41,252 bases of DNA, from contig SVUC01000004.1 of NCBI GenBank assembly GCA_015063455.1, positions 1-41,252 on the forward strand, given 5' to 3'. Source of the stretch: Oscillospiraceae bacterium. GTDB taxonomy: Bacteria; Bacillota; Clostridia; Oscillospirales; CAG-272. The stretch's first letter is position 1; each line of letters begins with the position of its first letter. Under the pieces are notes generated by a model, which was not told where the DNA came from, made no database searches, and saw only the letters and a program-made list of their open reading frames with translations. Shown piece by piece: positions 8,910 to 16,667 of the stretch. The position numbers and the translations under genes were made by a program.

Positions 8910-8950
8910 GGTCGTCCAAAATACATCCGTATGATGTTTTATGAACGACC
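8910..8950 (-). terminator. Long imperfect hairpin downstream of lysR
   Basis: GGTCGT at 8910-8915 pairs with ACGACC at 8945-8950, and the stem continues to an 18-position arm with about 15 pairs around the loop cgtat. It lies 30 nt past the lysR stop on the transcript. There is no good U run, so termination is only likely, not certain. Confidence 0.45.
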
Positions 8951-8980
8951 CCTATTCTTTATATTAAATTACCAAAATGG

Positions 8981-9880
8981 TTATCTGTACTGTTTAACAG
9001 TTTCTTTGTAGATCTTTACGAGTGTCTGGAGAGTTTCAGCGTAATCGAAGTCTCTGTGATAAACGATGTTTGTTTCTCTTATCATGCTGAGATTTTCGAT
9101 CGGCAGAACTGTTATCTTACCCTTGCGGAGCTCATCCATACAAGCGCTGCGCGCGAGGATAGAGACACCGAGATCTTTTCTGATAAGATCCTTGATCGTT
9201 GCGATATTGTCAACCTCAAGAAGAATATCGAAGTCTGCAATGCTCTCTCCCGTGCTCTCAAGGTGAGATTCAAACAGATTGCGCGTAGCTGATGTGGGAA
9301 GACGAAGGATCATCTTCTGCTTTTTCAGCTCCTCAAGTGTGATGAGCGCATTTTTCGCAAGAGGATTGTTGTTCGACATTACGCAGACAAGATAGTCTGT
9401 GTCGAGCATAAGGGAGAACAGGTCTCGATTGTTCGGCTTTCCCTCAACGATCGCGAGATCAAGCTCGTAATTCTCAAGCATACTGTAAAGTGTTCCGATT
9501 GGCTCAGTTGTAAGAGATACGCTGATACCGCTGTTCTGGATACTGTATTTTGCAAGAACCTCTGAGATCAGATTACTTTCCGCTGTGTGTGTAATACCGA
9601 TTCTGAGACGGGAAAGCTGTTTTTCCGCATTGACAAGCTCTTGACGAAGCTTTTCGTGCATTGCATTCAGGCGCTTTGCGTATCTGATAACGACTTCTCC
9701 TTCCGGCGTGAGCTTGAGCTCTCCTTTGCCGCGGACGAAAATTCTGATGCCGTACTCGTGTTCAAGAGAACTGATGTGATGGCTGACCGCTGGCTGAGTG
9801 AGAGATAATGTCTCGGCTGCTTTGGTGAAATTTTTGAGCTCTGAGACCGCGAGGAGTGTGGTTAATTTTTGATCGAGCAT
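8981..9880 (-). CDS. LysR-family transcriptional regulator
   Basis: 299 residues. The N-terminal winged helix-turn-helix is textbook LysR: LAVSELKNFTKAAETLSLTQPAVSHHISSLE (first half: LAVSELKNFTKAAETLSLTQ), followed by a linker helix and a periplasmic-binding-like effector domain from about residue 90 (RIGITHTAESNLISEVL). It is divergent from the antiporter/MgtC-like pair, the usual arrangement for a LysR activator and its target, with a 28-bp palindrome in the shared 241-nt gap. The inducer cannot be predicted. The start ATG at 9880 gives the family-standard N-terminus. Confidence 0.92.
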   Translation of the reverse strand: MLDQKLTTLLAVSELKNFTKAAETLSLTQPAVSHHISSLEHEYGIRIFVRGKGELKLTPEGEVVIRYAKRLNAMHEKLRQELVNAEKQLSRLRIGITHTAESNLISEVLAKYSIQNSGISVSLTTEPIGTLYSMLENYELDLAIVEGKPNNRDLFSLMLDTDYLVCVMSNNNPLAKNALITLEELKKQKMILRLPTSATRNLFESHLESTGESIADFDILLEVDNIATIKDLIRKDLGVSILARSACMDELRKGKITVLPIENLSMIRETNIVYHRDFDYAETLQTLVKIYKETVKQYR

Positions 9881-9965
9881 TTCAAGGGTCCCCCATAAAT
9901 ATGATTAATAGTTGCAGTTGGAAATATAATTTGACTTTATATCGATACTGTAGTATTATTATAAT

Positions 9966-9993
9966 AACAAACGATTTGTACAAATGGATTGTT
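9966..9993. promoter_or_regulatory. 28-bp symmetric operator candidate between lysR and antiporter
   Basis: A perfect 12-bp palindrome ATTTGTACAAAT (9974-9985) is flanked at equal distance by AACAA (9966-9970) and TTGTT (9989-9993), so both half-sites share one centre. It contains the T-N11-A pattern typical of LysR sites and lies about 85 bp from the lysR start and 130 bp from the antiporter start. Confidence 0.6.
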
Positions 9994-10121
9994 ATTCTTT
10001 AGTAAGTATACCACAAACTTTCCCATAATGCAATGTTGTTTTGAAAAAAATTGTGAAAAATGAGTCGGAAATGTCGATTTTTATTTTTTGAGAAAAATTA
10101 TGATGAAAGAAGGTGAGATAA

Positions 10122-11588
10122 ATGCTTGACAAGATCTATTCATCGCTGAACGGAGGGGATCTGAGCAGCGGCTCGGGATCTGCTGTCGTGATTATTTCCG
10201 TGGCGGCAATGATATTTCTTGCGTTCGCAATGACGCGCATCACCAAAAAGCTGAAGCTTCCGAATGTGACGGCGTACATTATCACAGGAGTTTTGATCGG
10301 GCCGTTTTTCCTCGATCTCGTGCCCGAGCGAGTGGTCGTGGGGATGGATTTTCTCGCGGACATAGCGCTCGCGTTCATTGCGTTCAATGTAGGGGAATTT
10401 TTCATCGTATCAAAGCTGAAGGAAAGCGGGCTGAAGGTCGTGCTGATAACTCTGGCAGAAGCGGCGGCAGCCTCGATCCTCGTGTTCGTTGTGACGTTCT
10501 TTGTTCTGAAGGTAGATCTTCCGTTCTCAGTCGTCCTCTCGGCACTTGCGGCGGCGACAGCTCCTGCATCAACGATGATGACGATACGTCAGACGGGGGC
10601 GCGCGGGGATTTCGTCGACACACTCCTGCAGGTAATTGCGCTCGACAACGTCGTCAGCCTTACCGCGTATTCGGTGGCGATCTCCTTTGCATCCGCGTCA
10701 ATTTCCGAGATTACGAGAGGATTCGATATTACCCTCGTGATCTACCCCGTCATCAAAAATCTGATCGGGATAGCAGTCGGCGCGCTTCTCGGAGTTCTTC
10801 TCAAGCTTCTGACGACTCAAAAGAGATCAAACGATAACAGACTGATTATAGCGGTCGGAATTTTGTTCCTTTTCTGCGGGATCTGCTCGATACTCGATGT
10901 CTCCCCGCTTCTCGGATGTATGATGATCGGTGCGGTTTACATCAATCTCACCGATGACCACAGACTGTTTTTGCAGCTCAATTATTTCAATCCGCCGATC
11001 CTTCTTCTGTTTTTCGTCAGATCAGGACTTACCTTCAGACTTGATGCCTTCACGGGCGGCTCGGCATCTGTCGGCTCGTCTCCCCTGTGGCTCATCTGCG
11101 CGGTGTATTTTGTTGTCCGCATCATTGGAAAATACGGCGGTGCGTTTGTCGGATCGTGGATCGCGGGAAAAGGGCTTGCCGTGCGGAAATATCTTGGACT
11201 TGCGCTGATCCCGCAGGCCGGTGTTGCGATCGGTCTTGCCGCAATGGGAGCGAGAACTCTCGGCGGTGAGGTCGGAGAGATCCTCAACACTATAATCCTT
11301 GCGACAAGTATTCTCTATGAAATAATCGGGCCTGTTTGCGCGAAGCTTTCGCTGTACCTCTCGGGCTCATACTCGGATAACCTCGACGAGATCGTACCTG
11401 CGGAGAAAACCGACGCGGACGGACGTGAAAGATCGGGGGCTGAGATACTCATTGAGCAGATCAGAAGGATCCAGGAGGAGCTCCCGAAGAGAGATGAGAT
11501 ATCCCCTGAGGAGAAGGCATTCAATGAAGCCGCCGAGGAGCAGCTTGAAGTGTGGATCTCTCCTCGGAACAGATTCAGGAGAAGATAA
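10122..11588 (+). CDS. CPA2-type cation/proton antiporter (Na+/H+ exchanger family)
   Basis: 488 residues, with about 12-13 hydrophobic helices to residue ~425, then a charged cytoplasmic tail (PAEKTDADGRERSG onward). The N-terminal LKLPNVTAYIITGVLIGP and the central AAATAPASTMMTIRQTGARGD...ALDNVVSL segment match the Na_H_Exchanger fold, where the acidic residue of the D-N pair carries the ion. Likely exchanges Na+ or K+ for H+ at the plasma membrane. AAGGTGAG precedes the ATG. The MgtC-like gene follows after 36 nt, so they form an operon, probably controlled by the divergent LysR protein. The tail lacks a recognisable TrkA-N domain. Confidence 0.87.
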   Translation: MLDKIYSSLNGGDLSSGSGSAVVIISVAAMIFLAFAMTRITKKLKLPNVTAYIITGVLIGPFFLDLVPERVVVGMDFLADIALAFIAFNVGEFFIVSKLKESGLKVVLITLAEAAAASILVFVVTFFVLKVDLPFSVVLSALAAATAPASTMMTIRQTGARGDFVDTLLQVIALDNVVSLTAYSVAISFASASISEITRGFDITLVIYPVIKNLIGIAVGALLGVLLKLLTTQKRSNDNRLIIAVGILFLFCGICSILDVSPLLGCMMIGAVYINLTDDHRLFLQLNYFNPPILLLFFVRSGLTFRLDAFTGGSASVGSSPLWLICAVYFVVRIIGKYGGAFVGSWIAGKGLAVRKYLGLALIPQAGVAIGLAAMGARTLGGEVGEILNTIILATSILYEIIGPVCAKLSLYLSGSYSDNLDEIVPAEKTDADGRERSGAEILIEQIRRIQEELPKRDEISPEEKAFNEAAEEQLEVWISPRNRFRRR

Positions 11589-11624
11589 ATTACGAAAAAA
11601 ACATCGAAAAGAAAGGTTACAGAT

Positions 11625-12347
11625 ATGAACATTGTAGATCCTATCGCAAATTATCTCGGAGAATGGGCGTCAACTGTGAATATTCTCTCGGTACTCGTTC
11701 GCCTCGCACTTCCCGTTATCGCCGCCGCGATCATCGGATGCGAGAGATCGAGCAAGCGTCACGCCGCAGGACTTCGTACATTTATGCTCGCATCGTTTGC
11801 CTCCGCCTGCGCGATGCTGATAGATATGTTTCTGATCGAGTCGGCGGGGATAAAATTCCCCCTGGTGTCCGCCGCATCTCTTGTGGGAGCTGCCACGATC
11901 AGCTCAAATTCGATCCTTTTCAGCTCGAAAAATCAGATCAAAGGACTCACAACGGCAGTTGCACTTTGGGCGTGCTCGATCCTCGGGCTCACCGCGGGTG
12001 CAGGATTCTATACCGTAACGGTGATAGGATTTGTCGCACTGTATTGCTGCCTGTCTCTGTTCCCGTCGTTTGAGAGATACCTCAAAAACCGTTCAAATCA
12101 CTTTGAAGTGCATCTTGAGCTAACAAATAAGACAAATCTGCAGGATTTTGTCACCACGCTTCGCAAAATCGGTGTGATAATTGACGACATCGAAGCGAAT
12201 GCGGCGTACATCAATTCGGGGCTCAGCGTGTATACTGTATCGCTTACGATAAACAGCCCGGAGCTGAAAAAATACAAAACTCACAAGGAAATCATCGAAG
12301 CACTATCCACCCTTGATTATGTCTATTATATCGAAGAAATGAACTGA
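11625..12347 (+). CDS. MgtC/SapB-family membrane protein
   Basis: 240 residues. The first ~145 are membrane helices with the MgtC signature, seen here as LALPVIAAAIIGCERSSKRHAAGLRTFMLASFASA (core IIGCERSSKRHAAGLRTFML), followed by VGAATISSNSILF and ALWACSILGLTAGAGFYTVT. The C-terminal ~90 residues form a soluble ACT-like domain. Family members are linked to Mg2+ limitation, acid tolerance or regulation of membrane energetics; the precise role is unknown. AAAGG ribosome site. Second gene of the antiporter operon, suggesting a joint role in ion or pH homeostasis. Confidence 0.85.
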   Translation: MNIVDPIANYLGEWASTVNILSVLVRLALPVIAAAIIGCERSSKRHAAGLRTFMLASFASACAMLIDMFLIESAGIKFPLVSAASLVGAATISSNSILFSSKNQIKGLTTAVALWACSILGLTAGAGFYTVTVIGFVALYCCLSLFPSFERYLKNRSNHFEVHLELTNKTNLQDFVTTLRKIGVIIDDIEANAAYINSGLSVYTVSLTINSPELKKYKTHKEIIEALSTLDYVYYIEEMN

Positions 12348-12366
12348 TTTTTTTGCCGTGCAACGA

Positions 12367-12396
12367 TTGACATATATTGTGTGGGTATGGTATAAT
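12367..12396 (+). promoter_or_regulatory. Strong promoter with extended -10 for the DUF1015 operon
   Basis: Consensus TTGACA (12367-12372), 18-nt spacer, TATAAT (12391-12396) preceded by TG in TGGTATAAT. Transcription from about 12403 leaves a leader of nearly 250 nt before the gene at 12650. Confidence 0.75.
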
Positions 12397-12416
12397 TCAA
12401 AAAGTAGAAAAAATTT

Positions 12417-12467
12417 TGTCTCTCTTGCTTGAAAGCTTTTTGATCGAGCTTTTTCAAAGAAGAGACA
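12417..12467 (+). other. Structured leader hairpin upstream of the DUF1015 gene
   Basis: Soon after the predicted start site a composite stem forms: TGTCTCT (12417-12423) with AGAGACA (12461-12467), TTGAAA (12429-12434) with TTTCAA (12452-12457), and GCT/AGC at the top. It has no U run and lacks T-box or known riboswitch signatures that I can recognise. Part of a 12348-12649 stretch without a gene. Confidence 0.5.
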
Positions 12468-12523
12468 GCAGAAATATTCTCTCAATATACTTTATTGTTC
12501 CCGTTGAAATTCGGCACACAAAA

Positions 12524-12544
12524 GCCTCCCTCCCGGAGGGAGCC
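12524..12544. repeat. Palindromic GC-rich repeat, copy A
   Basis: Minus strand reads GGCTCCCTCCGGGAGGGAGG, a near-perfect palindrome. The same core occurs on the plus strand at 20516-20534. It lies in the leader of the DUF1015 operon. A mobile palindromic (REP/MITE-like) element is the simplest reading. Confidence 0.65.
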
Positions 12545-12649
12545 TCATGAAAGACAACGTTTTTTGTGGGAACATATCGTCGAATTATTAAATATTAAAC
12601 ACAATTCCTTGTTTAACAACATTTTCCCGAAAGGATCCGAATACTGCAC

Positions 12650-13870
12650 ATGAAAACGATCTTCTCCCCCGCTGAAATACTTCTTCCGAAATTCGCCCGC
12701 GATCAAGAAAAAATGACAAAATGGGCGGTCATCGCCTGCGACCAATTTACATCTGAGATAGAATATTGGGACAGATGCACCAAGCTGATCGGCGGAGAAA
12801 AGTCGACTTACGACTATATTCAGCCTGAGGCGTACCTCGAGACCGAGCGCGAAGCTGTTCACGAGGCTGAGATCGCAAAAAATATGGCTGATTTCGATAA
12901 AAACGATATGACACAGCTCTGCGGTATGATCTACCTTGAGAGAACATTGCCGAACGGAATGATCCGTCACGGAATCGTCGGAAAGATCGACCTTGAAGAG
13001 TATGATTACTCCGTCGGATCAAAGTCTCCCGTCCGCGCTACAGAAGCGACGGTTACAGAGAGGATCCCGCCGAGATGCAAGGTTCGCGCGAGCGCGTCGA
13101 TCGAGCTGCCGCACATCCTCATTCTCGTTGACGAAAAGGTTGGACTCTTCTCTCATCTTGACTCAGAGAAAAAGAATTTCCCCGTCTCTTACGACTTCGA
13201 TCTTATGCAGGGGGGAGGACACGTCACGGGATACGAGGTGACAGGAGAAGCTCTTGACACTCTTGTTGGGCTGATCGAAAAATACGAAAAAACATCCTCG
13301 GGCGTTACATACGCAATGGGAGACGGAAACCATTCCCTTGCTGCCGCAAAGGCGCATTGGGAAAACGTGAAGCGCGACTTGGGTGAGGAATCGGATCGTC
13401 ACCCTGCCCGTTACGCTCTCTGCGAGATCACCGATCTCCACGACGACTCTCTCGTATTTGAGCCGATCTACCGTCTCGTAAAGAACTGCGATCCCGCAGA
13501 TCTCCTCTCAGAGCTCGAAAAGGCTGAGGACAAGGAGTCAGATCAGCGCGTTACAGTGATCGTTGGCGGCGAGAAAAAAGAGATCTGCCTCAGAAAAACT
13601 CACGCACTTACCGTCGGCTCTCTCCAGAATTTCATTGATTCTTATGTGAAGCTCCACGACGGAGTGGTCTGCGACTACATCCACGGCGAAGAATCTGTGG
13701 AAAAACTCGCCGCGCAGGAGGGATCTGTCGGATTCCTTATGGACGGAATGGACAAAAATGACCTCTTCTCGTATGTTGAAGAGAACGGCACTCTCCCGAG
13801 AAAGACCTTCTCAATGGGCGAGGCTGAAAGCAAGAGATACTATCTCGAAGCAAGATATATCAGAAAGTGA
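12650..13870 (+). CDS. DUF1015-family protein
   Basis: 406 residues. The family hallmark GDGNHSLAAAKAHWE is present at about 225-239, together with the N-terminal AVIACDQFTSEIEYW. DUF1015 proteins are soluble and their biochemical function is, to my knowledge, unsettled; in Firmicutes they often lie near serine-biosynthesis genes, which are not seen here. The ribosome site AAGGA lies 14 nt upstream of the ATG, which is rather far, but the N-terminus matches the family. It is followed after 50 nt by the first oxidoreductase and is probably co-transcribed with it. Confidence 0.82.
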   Translation: MKTIFSPAEILLPKFARDQEKMTKWAVIACDQFTSEIEYWDRCTKLIGGEKSTYDYIQPEAYLETEREAVHEAEIAKNMADFDKNDMTQLCGMIYLERTLPNGMIRHGIVGKIDLEEYDYSVGSKSPVRATEATVTERIPPRCKVRASASIELPHILILVDEKVGLFSHLDSEKKNFPVSYDFDLMQGGGHVTGYEVTGEALDTLVGLIEKYEKTSSGVTYAMGDGNHSLAAAKAHWENVKRDLGEESDRHPARYALCEITDLHDDSLVFEPIYRLVKNCDPADLLSELEKAEDKESDQRVTVIVGGEKKEICLRKTHALTVGSLQNFIDSYVKLHDGVVCDYIHGEESVEKLAAQEGSVGFLMDGMDKNDLFSYVEENGTLPRKTFSMGEAESKRYYLEARYIRK

Positions 13871-13886
13871 TCCGATAGATTCGGAT
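13870..13886 (+). repeat. Small hairpin before oxidoreductase 1
   Basis: ATCCGA (13870-13875) / TCGGAT (13881-13886) with a 5-nt loop, directly after the DUF1015 stop. The same hairpin and the following A/T-rich stretch plus ttttcgcaaaggagaat recur before oxidoreductase 2, so the upstream region was copied with the gene. Could be an mRNA processing or stability element. Confidence 0.65.
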
Positions 13887-13920
13887 AAAATATATTTATT
13901 TTCGCAAAGGAGAATTAGAT

Positions 13921-15183
13921 ATGGAAAAGAAGGTAAAGATAGGCGTGTTTGGTGCAGGCCGAGGTAAATCAATGATAAAATACTGCAAAAACGCTCCGAA
14001 CGCTGAGCTTGTTGCGATCTGCGACTGGTATGTACCTCAGCTTGAGAAACGCCGTGAAGAATCAGGTGAGGGTATTGCATTTTACACCGACTTTGACGAA
14101 TTTCTGAAGCACGATATGGATGCTGTAGTTCTTTCAAACTACGCAAACGAACACGCTCCTTACGCTATCAAGGCGATGAAGGCAGGCAAGCACGTTATCT
14201 CCGAGGTTCTTCCCTTCTGCAATATGAAGCAGGGCGTTGAGCTTATCGAAGCTATTGAGGAGACAGGTATGATCTACTCATACGCTGAAAACTACTGCTA
14301 TATGCCCGCACCTCACGAGATCCGCAGACTTTTCCGCGACGGTACTCTCGGTGAGTTCGAATACGGTGAGGGCGAATATATGCACGACTGCGAATCTATT
14401 TGGCCCGGATGCACATACGGAAGAGCTGACCACTGGAGAAATCAGATGAGCGCGACCTTCTACTGCACTCACTCGATCGGTCCCCTGATCCACATTGCAG
14501 GTATGAGACCCGTTAAGGTTTGCGGCTTTGAAGGTACATACAGCCCGAAGATGCAGAGAATGGGTGCGTACGCGGGACATATGGCGATGATCGTCATTAC
14601 CCTCGAGAACGGCGCGATCCTCAAGAGCATCCACGGTGTCGGCCCGTCCAGAAACTCTGTCTGGTATTCCTGCTACGGCTCTAAGGGCAGAGCTGAATCT
14701 GCAAGAGAAGATGCAGTTGAAGGAAACGATTATCAGGGCGTTCAGAAGCTTTACCTCAACGCTGACGGTGTTGAAGGAGATAACGGAACTAATGTTAAGG
14801 CTTACGAGCCCAAGGACGCTCTCGCTGAGAACGCTGTTGGATTCAGTCACGGCGGCGGCGACTGGTTCACAATGTACAACTTCTGCGAAAAGATCCTCGG
14901 CAGAGAAGCTGAGATCATTGATATTTACGAGGCTTGTGATATGTTCCTGCCCGGACTTATTGCATACGAATCTATCCTCGCGGGCGGCGTTACAATGGAC
15001 GTTCCCGATTTCAGAGACAAGGCTCAGCGCGAAATTTGGAGAAACAATACAGCGTGCACATTCCCCGAATTCGCAGGAGATATGCTCCAGCCGATCTACT
15101 CAAAGGGTAACCCCGTTGTTCCCGATGAGATACGCGAAGAACAGCTTAAAAAGTTCAACGAGGACAGAAAATACAAATATTAA
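13921..15183 (+). CDS. Gfo/Idh/MocA-family oxidoreductase, copy 1
   Basis: 420 residues. An N-terminal Rossmann fold (KIGVFGAGRGKSMIKYC, AICDWYVPQ, AVVLSNYANEHAPYAIKAMKAGKH) is followed by the family's C-terminal alpha/beta domain with YAENYCYMPAPHE and FYCTHSIGPLIHIAG. These NAD(P)-dependent enzymes oxidise or reduce sugars, inositols or their derivatives. The usual EKP motif is replaced by S-E-V-L-P, so the canonical Lys is absent. The histidines of YMHD and THSIGP may serve in catalysis. Cytoplasmic. GGAGA ribosome site; forms a tandem pair with copy 2, 64 nt downstream. Confidence 0.88.
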   Translation: MEKKVKIGVFGAGRGKSMIKYCKNAPNAELVAICDWYVPQLEKRREESGEGIAFYTDFDEFLKHDMDAVVLSNYANEHAPYAIKAMKAGKHVISEVLPFCNMKQGVELIEAIEETGMIYSYAENYCYMPAPHEIRRLFRDGTLGEFEYGEGEYMHDCESIWPGCTYGRADHWRNQMSATFYCTHSIGPLIHIAGMRPVKVCGFEGTYSPKMQRMGAYAGHMAMIVITLENGAILKSIHGVGPSRNSVWYSCYGSKGRAESAREDAVEGNDYQGVQKLYLNADGVEGDNGTNVKAYEPKDALAENAVGFSHGGGDWFTMYNFCEKILGREAEIIDIYEACDMFLPGLIAYESILAGGVTMDVPDFRDKAQREIWRNNTACTFPEFAGDMLQPIYSKGNPVVPDEIREEQLKKFNEDRKYKY

Positions 15184-15195
15184 TATCAGTACTTG

Positions 15196-15212
15196 ATCCG
15201 ACCTGTTCGGAT
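15196..15212 (+). repeat. Small hairpin before oxidoreductase 2
   Basis: ATCCGA (15196-15201) / TCGGAT (15207-15212) with a 5-nt loop that differs from the one at 13876-13880, while both stems are identical. It is followed by the same tttatt-attttcgcaaaggag stretch. Stem kept and loop changed suggests structure matters, or simply recent duplication. Confidence 0.65.
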
Positions 15213-15247
15213 GAAAATTTATTCATTTTCGCAAAGGAGAATCATTT

Positions 15248-16510
15248 ATGGAAAAGAAAGTAAAAATCGGCGTGTTTGGTGCGGCACGCGGTAAATCAAT
15301 GATCAGATATTGCAAGGATTCACCGAACGCTGAGCTCGTTGCGATCTGCGACTGGTACGAGCCTCAGCTCAACAAGCGCAGACGCGAGGTTGACGACAGC
15401 GTTACCTGTTACACCAACTTCGACGAATTTTTGAAGCACGAGGGAATGGATGCTGTAGTTCTTTCAAACTACGCGAACGAGCACGCTCCCTTTGCTATCA
15501 AGGCGATGAAAGCTGGAAAGCACGTTATCTCCGAGGTCCTTCCATTCTGCAATATGAAGCAGGGTATCGAGCTGATCGAAGCTATTGAGGAAACAGGAAT
15601 GATCTACGCGTACGCCGAAAACTACTGCTATATGCCTGCACCTCACGAGATGCGTAAGCTCTTCCGTGACGGAACTCTCGGTGAGTTCGAATACGGAGAG
15701 GGCGAGTATATGCACGACTGCGAATCTATCTGGACTTCTTTGACGCTCGGACGTGAGGAGCATTGGAGAAATCAGATGAGCGCGACCTTCTACTGCACTC
15801 ACTCGATCGGTCCGCTGATCCACATTTCAGGCATGAGACCTGTAAAAGTTTGCGGATTTGAGGGTACATACAGCCCGAAAATGGCGAGAATGGGCGCATA
15901 TGCAGGACATATGGCTATGATCGTCATTACACTCGAGAACGGCGCGATCCTCAAGAGCATCCACGGTGTCGGCCCGACAAGAGACTCTATCTGGTACTCC
16001 TGCTACGGATCTAAAGGCAGAGCCGAATCTGCGAGAGAAGATGCAGTTGCAGGCAGCGGCATCCAGGGCGTTGAGAGAATCTACGTCAATGCGGACGGCG
16101 TTGAGGGTGACAACGGAACAAAGGTAAAGACATATCTTCCCAAGGATCTTCACGCTGAAAAGGCAGTCAACTTCAGCCACGGCGGCGGCGACTTCTTCAC
16201 AATGTATCACTTCTGCGAAAAGATCCTCGGCAGAGAAGCTGAGATAATTGATATTTACGAGGCTTGCGATATGTTCCTGCCCGGACTTCTCGCTTACGAA
16301 TCTATCCTCAAGGGCGGCGTTACAATGGACGTTCCCGATTTCAGAGATAAGGCTCAGCGTGAGCTCTGGAGAAATAATACCGCCTGCACATTCCCCGAAT
16401 TCGCAGGAGATATGCTCCAGCCGATCTACTCAAAGGGCAACCCCGTTGTTCCCCAAGAGCTTCGTGACGCACAGATCGAAGCACAGGGCGGAAGAAAATA
16501 CAAGTATTAA
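15248..16510 (+). CDS. Gfo/Idh/MocA-family oxidoreductase, copy 2
   Basis: 420 residues, co-linear with copy 1 and highly similar over its full length; even the ends YSKGNPVVP and RKYKY are shared. The nucleotide loop is GVFGAARGKSM (A for the G of copy 1). It also has S-E-V-L-P where EKP is expected. Differences gather in the region after the conserved DGVEGDNGT (for example KTYLPKDLHAEKAV against KAYEPKDALAENAV), and around ESIWTSLTLGREEHW, which may tune the substrate. Last gene of the DUF1015 operon; a terminator follows 56 nt later. Confidence 0.88.
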   Translation: MEKKVKIGVFGAARGKSMIRYCKDSPNAELVAICDWYEPQLNKRRREVDDSVTCYTNFDEFLKHEGMDAVVLSNYANEHAPFAIKAMKAGKHVISEVLPFCNMKQGIELIEAIEETGMIYAYAENYCYMPAPHEMRKLFRDGTLGEFEYGEGEYMHDCESIWTSLTLGREEHWRNQMSATFYCTHSIGPLIHISGMRPVKVCGFEGTYSPKMARMGAYAGHMAMIVITLENGAILKSIHGVGPTRDSIWYSCYGSKGRAESAREDAVAGSGIQGVERIYVNADGVEGDNGTKVKTYLPKDLHAEKAVNFSHGGGDFFTMYHFCEKILGREAEIIDIYEACDMFLPGLLAYESILKGGVTMDVPDFRDKAQRELWRNNTACTFPEFAGDMLQPIYSKGNPVVPQELRDAQIEAQGGRKYKY

Positions 16511-16565
16511 TCTTGCATAAATATACATCTTTGATGCAAAAATATGCATTATAAAAACAAATAAA

Positions 16566-16600
16566 AACCGACAGAACACAAAAATTCTGTCGGTTTTTTT
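16566..16600 (+). terminator. Terminator of the DUF1015/oxidoreductase operon
   Basis: Perfect 11-bp stem AACCGACAGAA (16566-16576) / TTCTGTCGGTT (16585-16595), continuing into a run of Ts to 16600. Confidence 0.9.
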
Positions 16601-16604
16601 GTAA

Positions 16605-16635
16605 AAAATCAGGACAGGAGTGGTCCTGCCCTGAT
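16605..16635 (-). terminator. Terminator of solute-binding lipoprotein 1
   Basis: On the minus strand a 12-position stem with one mismatch (16635-16624 with 16619-16608, loop of 4) is followed by TTTTTT. It stands back to back with the plus-strand terminator, insulating the two convergent units. Confidence 0.85.
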
Positions 16636-16667
16636 TTGTGTAATACAGTTTTTGTCCGATCTTCGAA

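Noticed and set aside
12303..12485. Minus-strand 60-codon frame in the DUF1015 leader
   Set aside because: Covers the strong plus-strand promoter and the leader hairpin; composition is low complexity and no homology is recognised.
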